NCBI GenBank assembly: GCA_027347125.1
Contig: DAIERC010000045.1
Coordinates: 1 to 13,356 of the forward strand
Direction: 5' to 3'
Source: Ignavibacteriales bacterium
Lineage (GTDB): Bacteria; Bacteroidota; Ignavibacteria; Ignavibacteriales; Ignavibacteriaceae
Length of the DNA: 13,356 nt
Shown: positions 7,797 through 13,356 of the stretch, piece by piece
How the letters are laid out: each line of letters opens with the position of its first letter
Numbering within the stretch: position 1 is the stretch's first letter
The notes under the pieces: model-generated
The model's input: only the letters and a program-made list of their open reading frames with translations
The model's database searches: none
Told to the model about the DNA's origin: nothing
Position numbers and translations under genes: made by a program

Positions 7797-8480
7797 ATCT
7801 CCTGCCATCAAACTGCCGTGCATGTTCGCCAATATTTCGGTATAAATACACATCAAACCCTCATAATCATCCGCCTGGAAAACAAAGAAAGGATTGGTTT
7901 TAAATTTTTTATTCAGTTCAATCAAATCTTCCCATGTTATTGAATTGCGCAATTTATTCTCAATACTTTTTGCGTCGGGAAGTTTACTTATCAAATCTTT
8001 CCTGTAGTACATTAAAGCAATATCGATGTAGAGAGGAATTGAATACAATGTGTCGTTGTAGGAACAAGATTTTAAGGCGTATTTTAATATTTCTTCTTTA
8101 TCATGAGCAGGGAAATATTCATCAAGCGGAATTGCCCACCTGGTAAAACGCGGCACCCATATCTGGTCAACCGAAAAGACATCAATGCGATCGCTTTTAC
8201 TTCTAAAATACCTGGCAAGTAGCTCTTTCCTGTCGTTGGTTGTAAATTTATCAAACGGTAGATTTATCGGAACAACTTCTATTTGTCCTTTGTATCTTTG
8301 ATTAAACAGTTCAATTACTTTTTTATGTGCCGGGGAAATATTATCGGCAAAATAAATTTTAACCGCTCTTCCGCCTTCCTTTCCGGTTACATTGTAGGAA
8401 GGAAAGACAAAAATAATCAGCATAAAAGTAGTAACTAAAATGGTGCTTATAACAACATAGAAGATTTTGGAAAATTTCAT
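7794..8480 (-). CDS. Membrane-anchored sugar-type solute-binding protein, N-terminal portion (ends at in-frame TGA)
   Basis: The first 228 residues of an SBP family-1 protein. Residues 8-27 are a strong hydrophobic helix with no lipobox cysteine and no clear cleavage site, so the protein is probably tethered to the inner membrane facing the periplasm. The N-lobe follows, with VKIYFADNISPAHKKVIELF (about 40-59), RIDVFSVDQIWVPRFTRW (98-115) and IPLYIDIALMYYRKDLI (148-164), all typical of maltose/oligosaccharide-type SBPs. ATG 8480 has AGTAGG upstream. The frame stops at TGA 7796-7794 but continues in frame into the C-lobe (to 7170), so the ancestral product is a normal-sized SBP of about 436 residues. 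No ABC permease or ATPase is adjacent; instead a kinase and regulator follow, pointing to a sensory SBP (inference). A cut N-lobe alone would not be expected to bind sugar normally. Confidence 0.8.
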   Translation of the reverse strand: MKFSKIFYVVISTILVTTFMLIIFVFPSYNVTGKEGGRAVKIYFADNISPAHKKVIELFNQRYKGQIEVVPINLPFDKFTTNDRKELLARYFRSKSDRIDVFSVDQIWVPRFTRWAIPLDEYFPAHDKEEILKYALKSCSYNDTLYSIPLYIDIALMYYRKDLISKLPDAKSIENKLRNSITWEDLIELNKKFKTNPFFVFQADDYEGLMCIYTEILANMHGSLMAGD

Positions 8481-8527
8481 GGTGAACCTACTTGGGATAT
8501 TTTAATTATCTTTTTGTGTTCTTCTAA

Positions 8528-8542
8528 ATTTAACCGTTAAAT
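8528..8542. promoter_or_regulatory. 15-bp palindrome upstream of the SBP operon (possible operator)
   Basis: ATTTAACCGTTAAAT is a perfect palindrome around a central C, 48-62 nt upstream of the SBP start codon. The position fits an operator overlapping a promoter. AT-rich palindromes arise by chance in such DNA, so this is tentative. Confidence 0.3.
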
Positions 8543-8790
8543 ATTTATTCGAACAATCATTTAATTTTAAAGTTGAAAATAATTTAGGCGAGAAAATTCT
8601 GAATGGAAAAACATCCCAACTTTTTTCGATTTTTTTTTATTATTGTTTACCCGGTTTGTTTATAACGGATAATAATTTTTATAACCAAGAACACTATATA
8701 TTTATCAATTTAATAATAGATATTTATTAAAATAATAAAATGATTTTATGCCCGATAAATAAAATCAACTAAAAGCCTACTTCTTAATTC

Positions 8791-8843
8791 AAAGATACTT
8801 AGCAAAATTGAAGAAAGATACTATTTTGCATATTCTTCAATTT
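8791..8843. repeat. Nested direct and inverted repeats upstream of the GH3 operon (candidate regulator-binding cluster)
   Basis: Three repeat relations overlap in about 53 bp. AAAGATACT occurs directly repeated at 8791-8799 and 8814-8822, 23 bp apart. Arms AAATTGAAGAA (8805-8815) and TTCTTCAATTT (8833-8843) form a perfect 11-bp inverted repeat with a 17-nt spacer. GCAAAAT (8802-8808) and ATTTTGC (8823-8829) form a second inverted pair. Spacings near whole helical turns suggest a multi-site binding region, such as the enhancer used by NtrC-type activators; this role is inferred. Confidence 0.45.
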
Positions 8844-8940
8844 ACGCCCCGGCGAATATAGTTTGAAAATATAAAAATTTCCACGAATTATATTTTAATT
8901 TCGAAAAAACAACCTGATTGTAAATAATTATTAAGTACAT

Positions 8941-8956
8941 TGGCTAAAATTAGGCC
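8941..8956 (+). promoter_or_regulatory. Weak sigma-54-like element (distal candidate)
   Basis: TGGCTAAAATTAGGCC keeps the invariant GG-N10-GC spacing of sigma-54 promoters and the TGGC half, but lacks the TTGCA half. It is also a near-perfect inverted repeat (TGGCTAA / TTAGGCCA), so it could be an operator instead. It lies about 145 bp downstream of the centre of the repeat cluster when measured to the predicted start site near 8967. Confidence 0.25.
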
Positions 8957-9049
8957 ATAGTTATATTATACTTCCCTTTTAGTAACTTCAAATAGGGCAT
9001 AAAATTTGTCGTTCATATAAGCGTCTTAGTGTAAAGAAATAGGATACAC

Positions 9050-9065
9050 GCGCACAATAATTGCC
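9050..9065 (+). promoter_or_regulatory. Sigma-54-like element upstream of the GH3 operon (proximal candidate)
   Basis: GCGCACAATAATTGCC matches the sigma-54 consensus at 8 of 12 defined positions, with GCAC-N5-TTGC exactly spaced, but the first G of the normally invariant GG is C. The predicted start would be near 9076, with a leader of about 95 nt to the GH3 ATG. It is weaker than the element at 3940-3955. Confidence 0.35.
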
Positions 9066-9171
9066 GGGTTGAAAACCGCGCGTTTATATTATTTATCTCG
9101 AATACCCCAAATAGTGAAAGCTAATTAATATGTTCTTAATTATTTATTCCCGCCGATAAGGGATATAGCGA

Positions 9172-10989
9172 ATGAAAAAATTGTTCATGTCATTACTAAT
9201 TGCAACCGGAATTATCATTCTGTCATGTTGCAATCAAAAAAAAGATAACCCGGTACATCCGAACAACCAAACCGATAATCAAACAATTGATCAAAAAGTT
9301 GAAACGCTTTTAAACCAAATGACTCTCGCTGAAAAAGCCGGGCAAATGACGCAGGTAGATCGTTCGGCACTTCAAAATATTCAGGATATTAAAACATATT
9401 TTCTCGGATCGCTTTTAAGCGGCGGCGGCTCTGCTCCTGCCGATAATTCCCCTGCGGGATGGGCAGATATGTACGATTCGTACCAAAACTATGCGCTTCA
9501 AACCAGATTAAAAATACCGTTGATTTACGGAATCGATGCTGTTCACGGAAATAATAATGTTAAGGGCGCCGTAATATTTCCGCATAATATCGGTATGGGG
9601 TGTACCTGGGATCCGGTTCTTGTACAAAAAGCCGCCGAAGTTACTGCCGAAGAGGTTGCCGGCACCGGTATCAATTGGACATTCTCTCCATGTATTGCCG
9701 TTGCAAGAAATATAAGATGGGGACGAACATATGAAAGCTTCGGACAAACTCCAGAGATTCAGCAAATTATGGGGCAGGCAGAAATAGCCGGTTACCAGGG
9801 AACCGATCTGTCCGGCCAATCTTCTATTCTTGCATGCGCAAAACATTATCTGGGAGACGGAGGCACTTATGGCGGAAAAGATCAGGGAGATACGGAATGC
9901 GATGAAGCAACATTAAGAGCAATTCATCTTCCCGGTTACATAAGCGCGATAAAGACAGGAGTAGGTTCCATTATGGTTTCATTCAGCAGCTGGAACGGCG
10001 TTAAGATGAGTGAAAACAAATATCTTCTTACCGATGTTTTAAAAAACGAACTCGGCTTTAAAGGATTTCTTGTTTCGGATTGGGGCGCGCTTTACCAATT
10101 ATCAGGAAGCTTTAAAACTCAAATTGCATCTGCTATTAATGCGGGTATTGATATGGTAATGGTTCCAACCGATTATAAAGGATTCATTTCATCTTTAATA
10201 AGCGATGTGAACGACGGCAGTATTTCAATGGACAGAATTAACGACGCGGTAAGAAGGATCCTAACCATTAAACTGAAAAAAGGATTATTTGATCACCCGT
10301 TAACAAACCGCGCATTTACCGGCAAAATTGGCTCGGCGGAACATAGAGAAGTGGCGCGCGAATGCGTAAGAGAATCGATAGTACTTTTAAAAAACAGTAA
10401 TAATATTCTTCCGTTGAAAAAGAACTTATCAAAAATTTTTATAGCCGGTAAAAATGCAGACGATATTGGAAATCAGTGCGGCGGCTGGACGATATCATGG
10501 CAAGGAAACAGCGGGGACATTACCATCGGAACAACAATTCTGCAGGCAATTAAAAATACTGTTTCTTCATCAACACAGGTTACATTTTCAAAAGACGGAA
10601 CGGGTGCTTCCGGCTCCAACGTTGCTATCGTTGTAATCGGCGAGACTCCTTATGCGGAAGGAATGGGCGATAGGAGCGATCTATCGATATCAAACGATGA
10701 TTATCAAACACTTTTGAACGTAAAAAATTCCGGCGTACCAACGGTGGTAATTTTAATTTCAGGAAGGCCGATGATTCTGGATAAAATTATAAATCTTTCG
10801 GATGCTATTATGGCGGCGTGGCTGCCCGGTACCGAAGGAGAAGGAGTTGCAGATATAATTTTCGGCGATTATAAACCAACCGGAAAATTAACCCAATCGT
10901 GGCCCAAAAATATGAATCAAATACCCATTAACTTTGGTGATTCAAATTATGATCCGTTATTTCCTTATAAATATGGACTAACATATTAA
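9172..10989 (+). CDS. GH3 family beta-glucosidase / exo-beta-glucanase lipoprotein
   Basis: This 605-residue lipoprotein should release glucose from the non-reducing ends of beta-glucan oligosaccharides. The N-terminus (MKKLFMSLLIATG...ILSCC) is a lipoprotein signal with C19 or C20 as the lipidated residue. The GH3 N-terminal barrel shows GIDAVHG (120-126), K224-H225-Y226 and the nucleophile region GFLVSDW with D303. The second alpha/beta domain (about 400-600) carries YAEGMGDRSDL, with E496 as likely acid/base, resembling the plant ExoI-type GH3 glucan exohydrolases. There is no C-terminal fibronectin-III domain, consistent with the shorter two-domain form. ATG 9172 follows AAGGGA. It is first gene of a tight operon with GH16 (40-nt gap) and GH5. 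Linkage preference (1,3 versus 1,4) cannot be fixed from sequence. Confidence 0.95.
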   Translation: MKKLFMSLLIATGIIILSCCNQKKDNPVHPNNQTDNQTIDQKVETLLNQMTLAEKAGQMTQVDRSALQNIQDIKTYFLGSLLSGGGSAPADNSPAGWADMYDSYQNYALQTRLKIPLIYGIDAVHGNNNVKGAVIFPHNIGMGCTWDPVLVQKAAEVTAEEVAGTGINWTFSPCIAVARNIRWGRTYESFGQTPEIQQIMGQAEIAGYQGTDLSGQSSILACAKHYLGDGGTYGGKDQGDTECDEATLRAIHLPGYISAIKTGVGSIMVSFSSWNGVKMSENKYLLTDVLKNELGFKGFLVSDWGALYQLSGSFKTQIASAINAGIDMVMVPTDYKGFISSLISDVNDGSISMDRINDAVRRILTIKLKKGLFDHPLTNRAFTGKIGSAEHREVARECVRESIVLLKNSNNILPLKKNLSKIFIAGKNADDIGNQCGGWTISWQGNSGDITIGTTILQAIKNTVSSSTQVTFSKDGTGASGSNVAIVVIGETPYAEGMGDRSDLSISNDDYQTLLNVKNSGVPTVVILISGRPMILDKIINLSDAIMAAWLPGTEGEGVADIIFGDYKPTGKLTQSWPKNMNQIPINFGDSNYDPLFPYKYGLTY

Positions 10990-11029
10990 ATTTGAAGTAA
11001 GTAAAATAAAACTAAATGATAGGCGGAAT

Positions 11030-11851
11030 ATGAAAAAACATATTTTCATAATTGTATTAACTCTTCTATTCAGTGCTTCTCTCGTCAGTTGTAAAAAAAA
11101 TGACGTGGTTGCAAACCCTGATTCGACAAATAACTCCGGAGATATAGTTCCTCCCGCAGGATATAAATTAGTTTGGCATGACGAATTTAACTCACCGAAC
11201 CTTGATACCTCAAAATGGAATTATGAAATTAACGGAGACGGAGGAGGAAATAACGAATTACAATACTATACCAATTCATCCAAAAATTGTTTTATTCAGG
11301 ATAGCTGTCTTGTTATCCAAGCTTTACAAGAAAGTTATATGGGTAAAGATTATACTTCGGCACGCTTAAATAGTAACGATAAAGGCGACTGGAAATACGG
11401 CAGGTTCGAGGCAAGAGCAAAACTTCCTTACGGACAGGGGCTGTGGCCGGCAATATGGATGCTTCCTACAGATTGGGTTTACGGCGGCTGGCCTGCAAGC
11501 GGCGAAATCGACATCATGGAAGAACTCGGCCAGGATGCAAACAAAGTTTACGGAACAATTCATTACGGCAGCCCGCATCAACAGCAGGGCGGAAGTTATA
11601 CTTTGCCTAGCGGTTATTTTCTGAGTGATTTTCATATTTTTGCTTGCGAATGGGACTCGACAAGCATAAGTTTTTACGTGGACAACACAAAATATTTTAC
11701 CGCTAAAATAACAAAGCCATTCGACCAATTATTTCATTTTGTATTGAATGTTGCCGTAGGCGGTAACTGGCCCGGCAACCCGGATTACCGAACTTCGTTT
11801 CCTCAACAAATGGTGATAGATTATGTTAGGGTATTCCAGAAAATCCAGTAA
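11030..11851 (+). CDS. GH16 endo-beta-glucanase (laminarinase/lichenase-like) lipoprotein
   Basis: This 273-residue lipoprotein should cleave internal beta-1,3 or mixed beta-1,3/1,4-glucan bonds. The signal ends in LVSC with C21 as lipidation site, followed by a short flexible spacer. The GH16 jelly-roll starts near 46 (YKLVWHDEFN) and includes WKYGRFEARAKLP (121-133), GLWPAIWMLP (137-146) and the catalytic motif GEIDIMEELG, with nucleophile E159, D161 and acid/base E164. It ends with VIDYVRVFQ. The EIDIME form with an extra residue is that of the laminarinase branch, so beta-1,3-glucanase activity is the best guess. AGGCGG precedes ATG 11030. It is the middle gene of the GH3-GH16-GH5 operon. 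The catalytic residues are all present, with no sign of damage. Confidence 0.95.
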   Translation: MKKHIFIIVLTLLFSASLVSCKKNDVVANPDSTNNSGDIVPPAGYKLVWHDEFNSPNLDTSKWNYEINGDGGGNNELQYYTNSSKNCFIQDSCLVIQALQESYMGKDYTSARLNSNDKGDWKYGRFEARAKLPYGQGLWPAIWMLPTDWVYGGWPASGEIDIMEELGQDANKVYGTIHYGSPHQQQGGSYTLPSGYFLSDFHIFACEWDSTSISFYVDNTKYFTAKITKPFDQLFHFVLNVAVGGNWPGNPDYRTSFPQQMVIDYVRVFQKIQ

Positions 11852-11905
11852 TTTATAAATGTATCCGAAAATCAAAAAGTTATGATCTTTATATAAGAGG
11901 ATTAA

Positions 11906-13129
11906 ATGTTAAGTATAAAAAAAAATTACAAAATCACTTTCATAATTTTGTGCTTAATCTTTTCAAATTCATTTCCACAAAGCAGCGGATTTATATCAAC
12001 AAAAGGGAAACAAATTATTACTCCGGACGGTAAGGAATTATTTCTGAAGGGAATCAATTTAGGTAATTGGCTCGAACCAGAAGGATACATGTTTGAGTTT
12101 AAAAACGCAGAATCGTCAAGAAAAATTTATGAAGTAATAAACGAATTGATAGGGCCTGAAGCCGCTTATAAGTTCTGGGAAACATTTAGAAAAAACTATA
12201 TTACGGAAAATGATATCAAATTTATAAAAGAGCACGGATTTAACTCGGTAAGAATACCTTTCGATTACAAACTTTTTACTCATGAAGATTTTTCACCGGA
12301 TTGTTCTCAACCCGGTTTTAGTTTTATGGACAGCGTAATTGCATGGTGCAGCCGGAATAAAATTTATGCTGTACTTGATATGCACATTGCTCCCGGCGGA
12401 CAAACAGGCGCCAATATAGATGATAGCTGGGGTTATCCTTTTTTGTATAACAGCCCCCAAAGCCAGGAGCTCACAATTAAAATTTGGAAGGAAGTAGCCG
12501 CACGTTATAAAAATGAAAAGTACGTACTCGGTTATGATCTTTTAAACGAACCGATAGCCCATTATTTTGATTCGAAAGAATTTAACCATTTACTTGAGCC
12601 GCTATATATGAGAATTACAAAAGGCATCCGCCAGGTTGATACAAACCATATAATAATTCTTGGCGGCGCACAATGGGATACTAACTTCAAGATTTTTGGT
12701 AAACCGTTTGATCCAAAACTTGTATATACGTTTCATACATATTGGAGCGATACAACCCGGAAAGTTATTCAACAATTTTTAGATTTTAGAGATAAGTATA
12801 ATGTTCCAATTTGGCTGGGCGAATCAGGTGAAAATACAATGCAATGGATTAATTCGTTTAGAAAACTTCTTGAAAGAAACGATATAGGCTGGTGCTTTTG
12901 GACATTCAAAAGGCTAGACACCGATAGAAGCATTGTATCCATAAAAAAAACCGGAGACTACGAGGCAATCAAAAAATTTGCCGATAGCAATAGGCAAACA
13001 TTTGAAGATATCAGAAAAAATACGCCGGATAGAAAAATAGTATTGAAAGCGTTGGAAGAATATTTAATTAACATTAAATTAGATAATTGCAACATAAATA
13101 CCGAATATATCAAAGCTCTCGGGTTGTAG
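11906..13129 (+). CDS. GH5 glycoside hydrolase, exported, single-domain
   Basis: This 407-residue exported glycosidase is a paralogue of the GH5 domain encoded at 1904-3910. Residues 1-25 form a signal peptide without a lipobox, so the protein is probably periplasmic. Key GH5 residues are R116 (SVRIPF), H160 (LDMH), acid/base E215 in LLNEP, H277 (TFHTYW) and nucleophile E306 in WLGESGEN. It shares the KGxxLGxWLEPEGYMF signature and WCF/WSW-type aromatic residues after the nucleophile. Unlike its paralogue it has no CBM6 and no T9SS sorting domain; the C-terminus (about 340-407) is a short helical tail. AGAGGA precedes ATG 11906, 54 nt after the GH16 gene. It likely processes glucan fragments brought in from outside; the exact specificity is not determined. 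Confidence 0.93.
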   Translation: MLSIKKNYKITFIILCLIFSNSFPQSSGFISTKGKQIITPDGKELFLKGINLGNWLEPEGYMFEFKNAESSRKIYEVINELIGPEAAYKFWETFRKNYITENDIKFIKEHGFNSVRIPFDYKLFTHEDFSPDCSQPGFSFMDSVIAWCSRNKIYAVLDMHIAPGGQTGANIDDSWGYPFLYNSPQSQELTIKIWKEVAARYKNEKYVLGYDLLNEPIAHYFDSKEFNHLLEPLYMRITKGIRQVDTNHIIILGGAQWDTNFKIFGKPFDPKLVYTFHTYWSDTTRKVIQQFLDFRDKYNVPIWLGESGENTMQWINSFRKLLERNDIGWCFWTFKRLDTDRSIVSIKKTGDYEAIKKFADSNRQTFEDIRKNTPDRKIVLKALEEYLINIKLDNCNINTEYIKALGL

Positions 13130-13202
13130 TTGCAATTGTTAAATTAAAAATAGTACATCATCTTAATGTAAGAACGAAATAAACCTTGTTTCGGTTTTAC
13201 GT

Positions 13203-13244
13203 AATTGAAATTTATTATTTCAATTTTAGTTTATAATTTTTTTT
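13203..13244 (+). terminator. AT-rich hairpin with T-tract after the GH3-GH16-GH5 operon
   Basis: Arms AATTGAAAT (13203-13211) and ATTTCAATT (13217-13225) pair perfectly around TTATT. A T-rich run ending in eight Ts (13237-13244) follows. It lies about 75 nt past the GH5 stop codon and before the next start at 13270. The stem has few G:C pairs, so termination may be partial. Confidence 0.5.
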
Positions 13245-13269
13245 ACACAAAAGTTTCGGAAAAAGCAGG

Positions 13270-13356
13270 ATGTTAAAATATTTGTTTCCTTTATTAGCTG
13301 CATTCGTGATATTGAATATAAGCGGGGCTGCGCAGACAAAAGAAAAAATTATTGCA
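13270..13356 (+). CDS. Start of an exported protein, truncated by the window edge
   Basis: ATG 13270 opens a frame of 29 codons that runs off the window. The translation begins MLKYLFPLLAAFVILNISG and then AAQTKEK, a typical signal peptide with a likely cleavage after GAA or AAQ. Nothing of the mature protein is visible beyond about eight residues, so no function can be assigned. Its position directly after the glycosidase operon, with a likely terminator between, makes another exported carbohydrate-active protein plausible but unproven. The ribosome-binding site is weak (GCAGG right before the ATG). Confidence 0.6.
   Translation, partial: MLKYLFPLLAAFVILNISGAAQTKEKIIA

Larger units (their letters stand above)
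8481..9171. other. 691-bp divergent intergenic control region
   Basis: This very AT-rich, non-coding stretch separates the minus-strand SBP-kinase-regulator operon from the plus-strand GH3-GH16-GH5 operon. I find no convincing gene in it. It holds a palindrome near the SBP start (8528-8542), a cluster of nested direct and inverted repeats (8791-8843) and two sigma-54-like candidates reading towards GH3 (8941-8956 and 9050-9065). No GG-N10-GC element was found on the minus strand here, so the SBP operon probably uses a housekeeping sigma factor. Confidence 0.75.

Noticed and set aside
7170..8480. Genome-wide reassignment of TGA to a sense codon
   Set aside because: The other seven complete genes read through without any in-frame TGA, so a common sense use of TGA is unlikely; the SBP codon is an isolated case.
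8481..8700. A sigma-54 promoter for the SBP-kinase-regulator operon on the minus strand
   Set aside because: I looked for GC-N10-CC on the plus strand across the intergenic region and found none with a plausible context.
9508..9846. Reading frame of 112 codons on the minus strand inside the GH3 gene
   Set aside because: It is antisense to conserved GH3 motifs, has low-complexity cysteine-rich translation and no start context; similar shadow frames lie over the GH16, GH5, SBP and kinase genes.
13173..13196. CGAAA ... TTTCG inverted repeat after the plus-strand GH5 gene, resembling the hairpin at 4051-4071
   Set aside because: Arms are only five bases and the spacer differs; the resemblance is too weak to claim a shared regulator site.
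1..13356. tRNA, rRNA, CRISPR arrays, insertion sequences or phage genes
   Set aside because: No cloverleaf-like segment, regular spacer-repeat array, transposase-like protein or terminal inverted repeats with target duplications were found by reading.

Overview
The window looks like part of a chromosome from a member of the Ignavibacteriota (Ignavibacteria/Melioribacter-like, in the Bacteroidota-Chlorobi superphylum). The evidence is AT-rich DNA, almost exclusive use of TAA stops, and a large secreted glycosidase ending in the type IX secretion (T9SS) sorting domain typical of that group (QNYPNPFNPST ... GIYFYKI ... KKMILLK). The assignment is an inference from style and motifs, not from a search.

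Layout. From 44 to 8480 everything is on the minus strand, and from 9172 to the end everything is on the plus strand, with a 691-bp divergent intergenic region between. In minus-strand transcription order the left half carries a membrane-anchored sugar-type solute-binding protein (SBP; 8480 to 7170, interrupted by one in-frame TGA), a sensor histidine kinase (7158 to 5683), a sigma-54-activating response regulator (5577 to 4123), a secreted GH5 + CBM6 + T9SS enzyme (3910 to 1904), and a sodium/solute symporter of the SSS/SGLT type (1672 to 44). The right half is a compact glycosidase operon: GH3 lipoprotein (9172-10989), GH16 lipoprotein (11030-11851) and a second GH5 (11906-13129). A further exported protein begins at 13270 and is cut by the window edge.

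How it may work together. The enzymes fit a beta-glucan (laminarin/lichenan-like) degradation island. GH5-CBM6-T9SS would act outside the cell, GH16 and GH5 would cut oligosaccharides, GH3 would release glucose, and the SSS symporter would import the sugar. There is no SusC/SusD pair in view. The SBP has no ABC permease or ATPase beside it. It sits directly in front of the kinase and regulator, which suggests a three-component sensory system in which the SBP reads out the glycan and the kinase and regulator switch on the enzymes through sigma-54. Strong DNA support is a near-consensus -24/-12 element (TGGCGTGATTGTTGCT on the minus strand, 3955-3940), 30 bp upstream of the GH5-T9SS start codon and just downstream of the regulator gene. 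The divergent GH3 operon has only weaker sigma-54-like candidates.

Main oddities: a single in-frame TGA in the SBP gene followed by a strong RNA hairpin; an atypical H-box in the kinase; two GH5 paralogues that match position for position through the catalytic core but are exported differently; and a dense set of nested repeats upstream of the GH3 operon. No tRNA, rRNA, CRISPR or mobile element was seen.
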